A stretch of DNA of 55,174 nt from JBBIWA01 sp037439425. Its GTDB lineage: Bacteria; Acidobacteriota; Blastocatellia; RBC074. The position numbers were made by a program, and so were the translations under genes. Shown here in pieces: positions 1-7,616 of the stretch (position 1 is its first letter; each line of letters begins with the position of its first letter). The notes beneath the pieces are model-generated. The model searched no databases, was not told the DNA's origin, and saw only the letters and a list, made by a program, of their open reading frames with translations. The stretch lies in assembly GCA_037439425.1 (NCBI GenBank), contig JBBIWA010000029.1, positions 1 to 55,174 of the forward strand. Reading direction: 5' to 3'.

Positions 1-297
1 GGACCCCGGACGGGGATGAAGTTCTTCGAGGGGGCGCCGGTCTTTGCCGTTGAGGTGCGCAGCGAGAATGATTATGGCCCGGAGGCTGAGCGTAAGCTGG
101 CTGAGAAGCGCCGGGATTACTTTGCCGCAGGGACATTGGTTGTCTGGGATGTAGATTTGCTCAGTGAGGATGTGGTCAGGGTTTACCGGGCCAGTGATCC
201 TGAGCATCCGACTATTTATCGGCGTGGAGAGATTGCTGAAGCTGAGCCTGCGGTGCCGGGTTGGCGGATGCCTGTGGATGACCTATTTGAACACTGA
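1..297 (+). CDS. Uma2-family putative restriction endonuclease, 5' truncated
   Basis: The reading frame is open from the first base of the window, so the gene starts outside it; the ATG at 16 is internal. The visible part is the C-terminal half of the Uma2 (DUF820, PD-(D/E)XK-like) fold. It shows EVRSEND, then the helix KLAEKRRDYFAAG and the core strand VVWDVD, which carry the family's conserved acidic and lysine positions. It ends in the usual short tail (VDDLFEH). Uma2 proteins occur in large paralogous sets in Acidobacteriota, cyanobacteria and Chloroflexi; their nuclease role is inferred from fold and mostly untested. A second, decayed Uma2 copy lies at 26438-26677. Family assignment is confident; function is not. 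Confidence 0.85.
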   Translation, partial: GPRTGMKFFEGAPVFAVEVRSENDYGPEAERKLAEKRRDYFAAGTLVVWDVDLLSEDVVRVYRASDPEHPTIYRRGEIAEAEPAVPGWRMPVDDLFEH

Positions 298-458
298 TGC
301 ATTCACTGCCAAGCTTAGTACTACTTTGCCAGTAGTCAGTTGTCTGCGGCGTTGATCCGTTCGCCGAAGCTGAGCACGCAGTATGTATACGTGCCCAGGG
401 ATTTTCCACAGGAGTCGTTCAGGTTGCGTGGCGACGCGGGAGAGATGATGAAAAATTC

Positions 459-640
459 ACGAGCGCACGCTGATCTAGCGTGCAAGATTTCCACTCTTAA
501 CTAGACGAGCACGCAAGGATGCGTGCATACCCAGGATTTTCCGAGGATCCTGGGAGCGCACGCTTGCGAGCGTGCTTAGTCTGAAGATGATGGCTCGCTT
601 AATGGAAATAGGCACACAAGGATGCGTGCGTACCCAGGAT
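459..640. repeat. GCACGC palindrome repeat cluster upstream of the ceramidase-like gene
   Basis: The 353-base spacer 298-650 has no gene that I recognise. It holds at least four imperfect palindromes with GCACGC/GCGTGC arms, at about 463-483, 508-526, 555-576 and 612-630. They are joined by conserved connectors (CCCAGGATTTT and GTCTGAAGATGATGGCT). The last unit runs into TTTCTGAGGG directly before the ATG at 651, so the repeat supplies the ribosome-binding region. The same order of units occurs at 22622-22860, and an inverted copy lies near 34600. Confidence 0.8.
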
Positions 641-650
641 TTTCTGAGGG

Positions 651-2090
651 ATGATGAGACAGAACTGGCATTGGGGCGCGATGATTCTCTTCCTCGTGGT
701 GGCGCTGCTTGGAGTTGCGCCGCTCACTGAGGCGCAGTCGGCGCGTTCATTGACCGGGTGGAAGGCTGGGCTGGCCAGAGTGGTGATTACGCCTGAAGGG
801 CCGATCTGGATGGCCGGCTATGCCAGTCGCACCAAACCGGCAGAGGGAAAGCTTCAGGAGTTATATGCCAAAGCCCTCGCGCTCGAAGACGAGCGTGGCA
901 AACGCGTGGTGCTGGTTACCAGTGACCTGCTGGGCTTTCCACGCGCCCTGTCCGAAGCCATCGCCGCGCAGGCGCAGAAGCGATTTAGGTTGCCGCGCCA
1001 CCATTTGCTGTTGACCTCATCGCACACGCACACCGGGCCAGTCGTGCGCCAATCTTTAGTGGGCGCTTACCGCTTGAATGCGGAACACACGGCTGCCGTC
1101 GAAGCCTACACCGCGCAGCTTCAAGAGAAAATTGTCGCGCTCATCGGCGACGCGCTGAAGGAGCTGGCTCCAGCGCGGCTGGCTTTTGGGCGCGGGAGGG
1201 CGCATTTTGGCGTCAATCGGCGCGAGCTGACGCCCAATGGCATCAGGATCGGAGTAAACAGGGATGGACCGGTTGATCCGGATGTGCCGGTCTTGCGCAT
1301 CGAATCGCCGCTGGGGCAGCTGCGTGGCATTGTCTTCAGTTATGCCTGCCACAATACAACGCTCACTGGCGAGTTCTATCAGTTCAGCGGAGACTATGCA
1401 GGCTACGCACAGGCGGCATTGGAGAGGGCCCACCCTGGAGCACTAGCTCTTTTTATGATGGGCTGCGGTGCCGACATCAATCCTTATCCGCGCAGCCATC
1501 TGGAACTGGCCGTGCGTCATGGCGAGACACTGGCAGAGGCGGTAGAGCGAGTGCTGGCCAGTCCGCTCCCGCTTGTGCGCGGCCCTTTGCAGCTTGCCTT
1601 TGAGCGTGTGATGCTGCCGCTGGCTGCGCCGCCAACGCGGGCGGAATTTCAAGCGCGACTCTCTGATCCCAACATCTTCCGCCAGCGTCACGCTGAGCGC
1701 ATGCTGGAGCGGCTGGAGCGCTATGGTCGGCTGCTGGCGCAATATCCTTATCCGATTCAGGTCCTCCAGTTGGGCGAGACTTTAACTCTCATTGCTCTGG
1801 CGGGTGAGGTGGTGGTGGATTATGTCTTGCGCTTGAAGCGCGAGCTGGGGAGTGACGGGCTCTGGGTGGTTGGTTATAGCAACGATGTGTTCGCTTATAT
1901 TCCGACGGCGCGGATTCTGAAAGAAGGCGGATATGAAGCCGTTGATTCGATGATTTATTACGATCTGCCGGGGCCTTTCGCGCCTGCCATCGAAGAGAAG
2001 ATTATCAAGAAAGTTCACCAACTGGTGCGCCGCTGCGGACGCAAAATCAACCGCCGCCCCTATTCTCCGAGAGGGGACTCGCATGATTAG
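651..2090 (+). CDS. Secreted neutral/alkaline ceramidase N-terminal-domain protein
   Basis: 479 residues. An N-terminal hydrophobic stretch ending in AEAQS (about residues 8-30) looks like a signal peptide. The mature part begins with GLARVVITPEGPIWMAGYASR, typical of the neutral/alkaline non-lysosomal ceramidase N-terminal domain (PF04734). It continues with the metal-site motif SSHTHTGP and the later YACHNTTL and GCGADINP motifs. Family members cleave the amide of ceramides or act on related substrates; many bacterial copies are annotated only as hypothetical hydrolases, so the substrate is open. The start at 651 (or the adjacent ATG at 654) follows CTGAGGG. The 3' end overlaps the next gene by eight bases, suggesting translational coupling with the deacetylase and the oxidoreductase, perhaps for degrading an amide- or acetyl-linked glycoconjugate. 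Confidence 0.85.
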   Translation: MMRQNWHWGAMILFLVVALLGVAPLTEAQSARSLTGWKAGLARVVITPEGPIWMAGYASRTKPAEGKLQELYAKALALEDERGKRVVLVTSDLLGFPRALSEAIAAQAQKRFRLPRHHLLLTSSHTHTGPVVRQSLVGAYRLNAEHTAAVEAYTAQLQEKIVALIGDALKELAPARLAFGRGRAHFGVNRRELTPNGIRIGVNRDGPVDPDVPVLRIESPLGQLRGIVFSYACHNTTLTGEFYQFSGDYAGYAQAALERAHPGALALFMMGCGADINPYPRSHLELAVRHGETLAEAVERVLASPLPLVRGPLQLAFERVMLPLAAPPTRAEFQARLSDPNIFRQRHAERMLERLERYGRLLAQYPYPIQVLQLGETLTLIALAGEVVVDYVLRLKRELGSDGLWVVGYSNDVFAYIPTARILKEGGYEAVDSMIYYDLPGPFAPAIEEKIIKKVHQLVRRCGRKINRRPYSPRGDSHD

Positions 2091-2835
2091 CAACCACGTC
2101 CTGGCCTTCATGGCTCATCCTGACGATGCGGAGTTTCTCTGTGCGGGCACGCTGGCTCGACTCAGAAGCAAAGGCTATCAGATTCACCTGGCTACCATGA
2201 CAGCGGGCGATGGTGGGAGCAGGGAGCTGGCACCGGAAGAGATTGCGCGCCTCAGGCTGGAGGAAGCCGCTGCCTCAGCGGCCTTGCTCGGCGCCAGTTA
2301 TCACTGCGCTGGAGCTTGTGATTTCTTCATTCTCTATGATGCTCCGGCGCTGCGGCAAACGATTGAGCTGGTGCGCCAGATCAATCCTTTCCTGGTGATC
2401 ACGCATTCACCGGCTGACTATATGGTGGATCATGAAATGACCAGCCGGTTGGTGCGCACTGCCTGTTTTGCCGCGCCGGTTCCCAACGTCAAGACTGAGT
2501 CGCCGCCCATCGCTGGTGTGCCTTATCTTTATTACGCCGACGCGCTCGAAGGCAAAGACATCCTGGGCCAGCCCATCGTTGCCGGTTTTTACATTGACAT
2601 CTCGGAGACGATCGAGCTCAAAGAGCGCATGCTTGCCTGCCACGCGAGCCAGCGCGAGTGGCTACTGGCACAACACGGTCTGGATCACTACATTGAGTCA
2701 ATGAAAGAGTGGTCAGCACAGCGTGGTGCAGAGGCGGGTGTGAAGTATGCTGAGGGCTTTCGCCAGCATCTCGGTCATGCTTATCCGCAGGAGAACAAAC
2801 TGGCCGAGATTCTCGGCGCGATCACGCGATCTTGA
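2083..2835 (+). CDS. PIG-L / LmbE family deacetylase
   Basis: 250 residues. The N-terminal motif AHPDDAEF and the later HSPADYMVDHE supply the zinc ligands and catalytic Asp of the PIG-L (LmbE/MshB/BshB) fold. Family members remove N-acetyl groups from sugars such as GlcNAc-PI, GlcNAc-malate or GlcNAc-inositol. The start overlaps the end of the ceramidase-like gene, and its TGA (2833-2835) abuts the Shine-Dalgarno sequence of the next gene, so the three are almost certainly one transcript. Pairing with a Gfo/Idh/MocA oxidoreductase suggests amino-sugar or glycoconjugate breakdown rather than bacillithiol synthesis. The substrate cannot be read from the sequence. Confidence 0.9.
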   Translation: MISNHVLAFMAHPDDAEFLCAGTLARLRSKGYQIHLATMTAGDGGSRELAPEEIARLRLEEAAASAALLGASYHCAGACDFFILYDAPALRQTIELVRQINPFLVITHSPADYMVDHEMTSRLVRTACFAAPVPNVKTESPPIAGVPYLYYADALEGKDILGQPIVAGFYIDISETIELKERMLACHASQREWLLAQHGLDHYIESMKEWSAQRGAEAGVKYAEGFRQHLGHAYPQENKLAEILGAITRS

Positions 2836-2846
2836 AGGAGGCAGCG

Positions 2847-3875
2847 ATGGAAAAGCTCGGGGTCGGTCTGATCGGAACGGGATGGGTGGCTGGTGAACAT
2901 CTCAAGGCATTTCGACAAAACCCGCACACAGAAGTGCTGGGCATTTGCAGTCGTGAGCGAGCGCGCGCCGAGGCCCGAGCGCGTGAACTGGGACTGGCCA
3001 ACTGTCGCCCCTACACAGAGCTTGGGGAGATGCTCAAGGATGAGCGCATCCATATTGTGTCAATCTGTACTCCCCATCACCTGCATGCCGAGCAGGCTAT
3101 CCAATGCGCTGAAGCAGGCAAACATCTGTTGATTGAGAAGCCGATAGCCATCACGCTGGAGAGTCTACGCCAGTTGCAAGCAGCAGTGGCGCAGGCGCGG
3201 GTCAAAACGGTGGTGAGTTTCGTGCTGCGCTGGAATCCATTGTTTGAGACGATCAAAGCCCTGCTCGCTGATGGCATGATCGGGAATCTGTTTTATGCTG
3301 AAGTGGATTACCTGCACGGCATCGGCCCTTGGTATCAGCAGTACGAGTGGAACATCAAGAAATCAATGGGGGCCAGCAATCTACTTACGGCTGGTTGCCA
3401 TGCAGTTGATGGCTTGCGCTGGTTTGTCGGCCCTGAGGTCGAAGTTGTGGAGGTGAGCGCCTACGCCAACTACAGCCGGAACAATCCGCTGCGCTACGAA
3501 TACGAACCGAACAGCGTCACAATGATGCGGTTTGCTGATGGCACTGTTGGCAAAGTGGCCTGCTCGATTGAATGCGTGATGCCTTACGAATTCAACATCA
3601 GATTGCTGGGCGATGAGGGCACGATTCGCAACAATCAGGTCTGGAGCAAGAGATGGCCCGGGCAGAGAGGATGGGCGACGATTCCGACGCTGCTGCCCGA
3701 CAGCGGTGACGTGACGCACCATCCTTTTGTTAGTGAGATCAATCATCTGGTGGATTGCATCCTCACCGACCAGGAATCGCACGTCAATGTCGCTGATGCT
3801 GTCAAGACGCACCAGATCTGTCTGGCTTCAGAGCTGTCCGCTCGAGAAGGCCGCCCCGTGTCGTTGCCACTTTGA
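2847..3875 (+). CDS. Gfo/Idh/MocA family NAD(P)-dependent sugar oxidoreductase
   Basis: 342 residues from the ATG at 2847. An upstream TTG at 2832 is in frame, but AAGGAGG at 2835-2841 points to 2847. The N-terminal Rossmann fold shows GLIGTGWVAGEHLKAF, and the second conserved motif of the family, EKPIAITLE, follows near residue 100. The C-terminal alpha/beta domain includes the GCHAVDGLRW region, where family members carry a catalytic His. Enzymes of this family oxidise or reduce a hydroxyl on sugars, inositols or their derivatives. It is the third gene of the operon with the ceramidase-like hydrolase and the PIG-L deacetylase. Confidence 0.9.
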   Translation: MEKLGVGLIGTGWVAGEHLKAFRQNPHTEVLGICSRERARAEARARELGLANCRPYTELGEMLKDERIHIVSICTPHHLHAEQAIQCAEAGKHLLIEKPIAITLESLRQLQAAVAQARVKTVVSFVLRWNPLFETIKALLADGMIGNLFYAEVDYLHGIGPWYQQYEWNIKKSMGASNLLTAGCHAVDGLRWFVGPEVEVVEVSAYANYSRNNPLRYEYEPNSVTMMRFADGTVGKVACSIECVMPYEFNIRLLGDEGTIRNNQVWSKRWPGQRGWATIPTLLPDSGDVTHHPFVSEINHLVDCILTDQESHVNVADAVKTHQICLASELSAREGRPVSLPL

Positions 3876-3885
3876 GGCTCTTCTT

Positions 3886-5112
3886 TCAGGATTTTTTGCG
3901 AGATGGAGAGGGAGAAAGAGTGGAGGTATTGAGCTCGCGCCGCAGCAGGTCAATGAAGCGGGCCTCGCTCTGCTTGTTCTTCCGGCAGCGGATCAAGCTG
4001 GTCCGCTCAAGTGGCGGCGGCACTGGCAGCTCATCGCCAGCTTGCGCTTTAAGTGCGACCTGATAATGCGATGCGCGCGGATTGATTTCATAAGCGGCGC
4101 GGAAATGTTTGCGCGCTTCATTCGGGCGATTAGACTGCCAGTAGATCAAGCCCAGACTGTAGAGGGCAGCATCAAAGCGCGGATCAAGCCGGACTGCTTT
4201 CTGTAGATGCTTGAGCGCCTGATCTGCCTGACCCTGTTCCCAGTAGGTCCGGCCAACCAGATAATGCATCTCCGGCGCGGGCTTGAGTGCGAGCGCGCGT
4301 TTCAGATGGGCCAGCGCTTCGCCAGTCCGCCCTTCGCGAGCCAGAATCCGGCCCAGCCCATAGTGGGCCGCAAATGAGTTCTTATCCAGTGCCAGTGCGT
4401 GCTGCAAATGCATTTTAGCCGCCTCGGTTTCACCCTTGTCGTCATTGAGCAGGCCGAGCAGAAGCAAGGCGCCGAAATGATCTGGCTCCGCTTCGACCAC
4501 ACGCCGCAGGTAGGTGGCTGCTTCGGTGGCCTTCCCCAGATGGAAGTAATATTCGCCGATGAGGAAGGTCAATTCGATGTTGGATTCAGCAAATGATAGC
4601 GCCCCTTCCAGGACGCGCAACCCGCGCAAGGTGTGGCCTTCGCTGAGCAGAAAAGTACCTTCTTCAACCAGGCGGCTGAATTCTTCGCGCTCAGGCCCTT
4701 GATAGTCAGAGATGATCGCCAGGCAACGTTCATCGAGCCGCTCGCGCTCGATCGTCTCTTCGTAATGCCGCGTGACTCTAGTTTTCCACCGCTGCTCCAA
4801 GTCGGTGAGATCAATGGCACGAATCTCGCTCAAGATCTCGGTCAATGCTTCCATCATCATGTGATCGTAGAAGCTGCCTGTCGCCTGCTGTTGCGCCAGC
4901 TCGAGCAATTGCTCGAAGCGTTCATTGGCGCGGGAGACGGCGGCCTCGAGCGCGCTGATGCGTTCCAGCAGATGTTCTTCAAATGAGTGTTCACCTGATT
5001 CCGGATAGTAGGAGCCTCGCGGGCGGGTGAGCAGCATCAAGCGAGTGCCACACGATTCGCAATGTTCTGCGCCAAGAGGATTGGCCGTTTTGCAGCGTTG
5101 ACAGAAAACCAT
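3886..5112 (-). CDS. Zinc-ribbon and TPR-repeat protein
   Basis: 408 residues from the ATG at 5112; an in-frame start at 5133 only adds seven residues. The protein begins MVFCQRCKTANPLGAEHCESCG, a four-cysteine zinc ribbon. A coiled-coil-like stretch follows around residues 40-75 (ISALEAAVSRANERFEQLLELA). Residues about 165-375 are a series of TPR units with the family spacing (GLGRILAREGRTGEALAHLKRAL and similar). No membrane anchor or catalytic motif is visible, so a cytoplasmic scaffold or regulatory role is inferred. The 3' end converges on the oxidoreductase gene with only ten bases between. No clear Shine-Dalgarno sequence precedes the start; a CAGTAGTCAGT repeat fragment lies there instead. 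Confidence 0.85.
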   Translation of the reverse strand: MVFCQRCKTANPLGAEHCESCGTRLMLLTRPRGSYYPESGEHSFEEHLLERISALEAAVSRANERFEQLLELAQQQATGSFYDHMMMEALTEILSEIRAIDLTDLEQRWKTRVTRHYEETIERERLDERCLAIISDYQGPEREEFSRLVEEGTFLLSEGHTLRGLRVLEGALSFAESNIELTFLIGEYYFHLGKATEAATYLRRVVEAEPDHFGALLLLGLLNDDKGETEAAKMHLQHALALDKNSFAAHYGLGRILAREGRTGEALAHLKRALALKPAPEMHYLVGRTYWEQGQADQALKHLQKAVRLDPRFDAALYSLGLIYWQSNRPNEARKHFRAAYEINPRASHYQVALKAQAGDELPVPPPLERTSLIRCRKNKQSEARFIDLLRRELNTSTLSPSPSRKKS

Positions 5113-5375
5113 AAAGCAGTAGTCAGTAATCAATAGGTCGCACGGGGTGACCAGATTTGACAGAGAATGCGCTGGCGACCTTGAAATCTTCCGCGCCTGT
5201 TTCGACCGCGAAGCCGACTCCGGGAACCATCCCTAATTCTGCCACAGTGCGAATGCGCTCGACAATCCTGTTTTCTTCTCTGCGCTCAGTTGAAGAACTG
5301 AGGCTGAAGAGCTGGCACGCTCAATCAGCGCAGGCCAGATCGGGAGAGCTCAGTCTCAGATGGCTGCACAGGTTT

Positions 5376-6557
5376 TCATAAACGTTCGACTGCCAAAGCC
5401 ACAGCGTTGCCGCCGCCGAGACAGAGGCTCGCAATACCACGCTTCGCTTCGCGCCGTCTCATTTCGTAGAGCAGCGTCACCAAAACGCGCGCGCCGGAGG
5501 CGCCAATCGGATGGCCCAGCGCAACCGCTCCACCATTGACATTGACGCGCGCCGGATCCAGCTCCAGCACTTTGAGGAGCGCCACCGATTGCGCTGAGAA
5601 AGCTTCGTTCAACTCAAACAGGTCTACTTCGCTGAGGCGCCAGCCCGCTTTCACTGCCACTTTCTTCACTGCCTCCACTGGGGCCATCATCACCAGCTTG
5701 GGTTCAACGCCAGAAGTTGCCTGCGCGACGATACGAGCTAGTGGTTCGCGCCTCAGTTGGCGCGCGCGCTCCAGCGAGGTGACGACCACAGCTGCTGCGC
5801 CATCATTGATCGTTGAAGCGTTGCCCGGGGTGACAGTCCCGCCTTCGCGGAAAGCGGGCTTCAATTTCGCCAGTGATTCTAGTGAAGTGTCTGCGCGCGG
5901 GCCTTCATCAGTGTCGAAAACAATCGCAGGGCCTTGGCGCTGCGGGATTTCAAGCGGAATGATTTCCTCTTTGAATTTACCAGCAGTGATGGCCGCCACG
6001 GCTTTGCGATGGGAGTTGAGCGCGTACTCATCTTGCTGCTCGCGTGTGATCTGATATTTTTCAGCGACCACTTCGCCCGTCTCACCCATGTGCCAGTTGT
6101 CGAAAGCGCACCACAAGCCATCGTGAATCATCGCGTCAACAATCTCACCGTTGCCCAGCCGGTAACCAGTACGCGCTTTGGGGAGGAGATAGGGAGCATT
6201 GCTCATGGACTCCATGCCGCCAGCGACGATGATTTCGCTCTCTCCGAGCACGATTGATTGCGCGGCAAGCATCACAGCTTTAAGTCCGGAACCACAGACC
6301 TTATTGACGGTGAAGGCAGCAACCGCATCAGACAGTCCTGCTTTCAAAGCTGCCTGGCGCGCTGGATTTTGTCCGAGTCCCGCTTGCAGCACACAACCCA
6401 TGATCACTTCATCAACCTGAGTAGGGTCTACTGTCGCGCGCTCGATAACTGCACGCACGGCGAAGGAGCCGAGTTCCGGTGCAGAGAATGATTTGAGCGC
6501 ACCTTGAAATTTGCCAATCGCGGTTCGCGCTGCGCTGATGATCACCGCTTCTTTCAT
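5376..6557 (-). CDS. Acetyl-CoA acetyltransferase (thiolase)
   Basis: 393 residues from the ATG at 6557, which is preceded by AGAGGGCGAG. A longer frame reaches 6665, but those residues are not thiolase-like and the standard length is about 392. All catalytic elements are present: nucleophile Cys88 in NKVCGSGLK, His349 in GHPIGASGAR and Cys379 in SLCLGGGNA. The enzyme condenses two acetyl-CoA or cleaves acetoacetyl-CoA, and related thiolases cleave longer 3-ketoacyl-CoA. The neighbours do not decide between biosynthesis and beta-oxidation. The methylmalonyl-CoA mutase gene at 47458 shows that the organism handles short-chain acyl-CoA, but it is far away. Confidence 0.95.
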   Translation of the reverse strand: MKEAVIISAARTAIGKFQGALKSFSAPELGSFAVRAVIERATVDPTQVDEVIMGCVLQAGLGQNPARQAALKAGLSDAVAAFTVNKVCGSGLKAVMLAAQSIVLGESEIIVAGGMESMSNAPYLLPKARTGYRLGNGEIVDAMIHDGLWCAFDNWHMGETGEVVAEKYQITREQQDEYALNSHRKAVAAITAGKFKEEIIPLEIPQRQGPAIVFDTDEGPRADTSLESLAKLKPAFREGGTVTPGNASTINDGAAAVVVTSLERARQLRREPLARIVAQATSGVEPKLVMMAPVEAVKKVAVKAGWRLSEVDLFELNEAFSAQSVALLKVLELDPARVNVNGGAVALGHPIGASGARVLVTLLYEMRRREAKRGIASLCLGGGNAVALAVERL

Positions 6558-7199
6558 TACTCGCTCGCCCTCTTCATCTTTATCAAGTGTTGTTGACGCG
6601 TTGCGTCGCCCTGCCTGACGCGCAAGGTTGATTATAGCCGCTGGTGAAGGAGAGTCAACCACCAAGAGTTCAGGTCTCAGAGCTCAGACTTTCATCCTTG
6701 CCTTCTGCGCTGCGTGAGTAGCAGAGAGAGCTTCGCCGAAAATTCTGGGTGCGCACGGTTTCTACACCAGTCAAGCCGTGGTACAGCAAAGTAATCATAA
6801 AAGTTCCTGAACTCGAGCCGCGCTTATGAGCACGCTATCGCGCATCGGTCAAACAACATTTGAGCACTGCCCGAAGGGTAGTCGCTGAGTTGAGGGCAGC
6901 GGTCGGCCAAGAGCGGGTCGTTAGCTGCTGCCTGTGTCATCCTCTGAGCGCTGATGAAGGGAGACGAGCTGCAGGCAGCGGCGTCATCGGCTTGAGGGGC
7001 CGCACGCACAGCCAGGAGAAGAGAGCCAGATGTGGAGTGAGTGGAGCGAAGAGTTGATGCTCGCGTTCCAGACATGCCACATCTGGCCCCCTTCTCGCTA
7101 ATCTCTGCCGACGCCTAATAGATGTTCCGATGAATCAGAAAACAACGAGTCTTATCCCTGCCCACCGTGCGGTGGCACATTTCTCCCTCAACTGCATCT
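6558..7199. other. Gene-poor spacer with an 11-bp inverted repeat
   Basis: I find no intact gene here. A perfect 11-bp inverted repeat (GCCAGATGTGG at 7025-7035 and its complement at 7077-7087) could form a hairpin with a 41-base loop. A plus-strand stretch at about 6860-6925 reads like the first helix of FAD-linked oxidases (RRVVAELRAAVGQERVVS) and then loses resemblance; I regard it as a possible remnant only. The 3' part abuts a transposase fragment. Confidence 0.4.
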
Positions 7200-7388
7200 T
7201 CAACCGAAGGTGCGGTTGAGGGAGACTAGCTTGACGACCGCTGAAGCAACTATCGGGGACAGACCCATTGCGTGACGATAGTTCTCACGCACGATCTTGA
7301 AACCTGTGCAGCGGCGAATGCCGTGTTCGACGGGCAGGCGCACACTCGCCTCCGCTTCAAGAGCATGCTGAACCTCATTATGATCTCC
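7200..7388 (-). pseudogene. C-terminal remnant of a DDE transposase (IS5/DDE_Tnp_4-like)
   Basis: The minus strand encodes about 62 residues ending at a TGA (7200-7202). They include the stretch VEHGIRRCTGFKIVRENYRH and then IVASAVVKLVSLNR. This matches the end of IS5-group DDE transposases, where a VEHxIGRLKRFRIL-RYR segment with the catalytic Glu region is followed by a helix ending in LVNL. There is no start and no upstream catalytic domain in the window, so this is a relic. The call rests on motif memory and should be checked by a profile search. Confidence 0.6.
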
Positions 7389-7616
7389 TGAGGCTTGCTA
7401 GCAAACTTTTTGCTTGCAGAGGCAAGGCCAGAGCGGATATAGTTTTGTGCGTTACGAACTGGCTAGATATTTACATTCTCTAAAGCCCCGCGTTGACAGG
7501 CCAGCCTCTGATCAGGGGCGCTCCCTCAGGTAATGAGTAAGCGGTGCTAGTGTTTAGTAATTTGCCACAGGCAGAGGCCTGGTGATTCCACACCATGGCC
7601 GCTGGCGCCTAATCCG

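Noticed and set aside
5134..5375. Minus-strand stretch with protein-like sequence (VERIRTVAELGMVPGVGFAV) after the thiolase gene
   Set aside because: Only about 60 codons, no plausible start or ribosome-binding site, and no family recognised; too weak to call a gene or pseudogene.
7480..7616. TTGACA at 7493-7498 considered as a -35 promoter element for the gene at 7617
   Set aside because: No acceptable -10 hexamer at 16-18 bases downstream.
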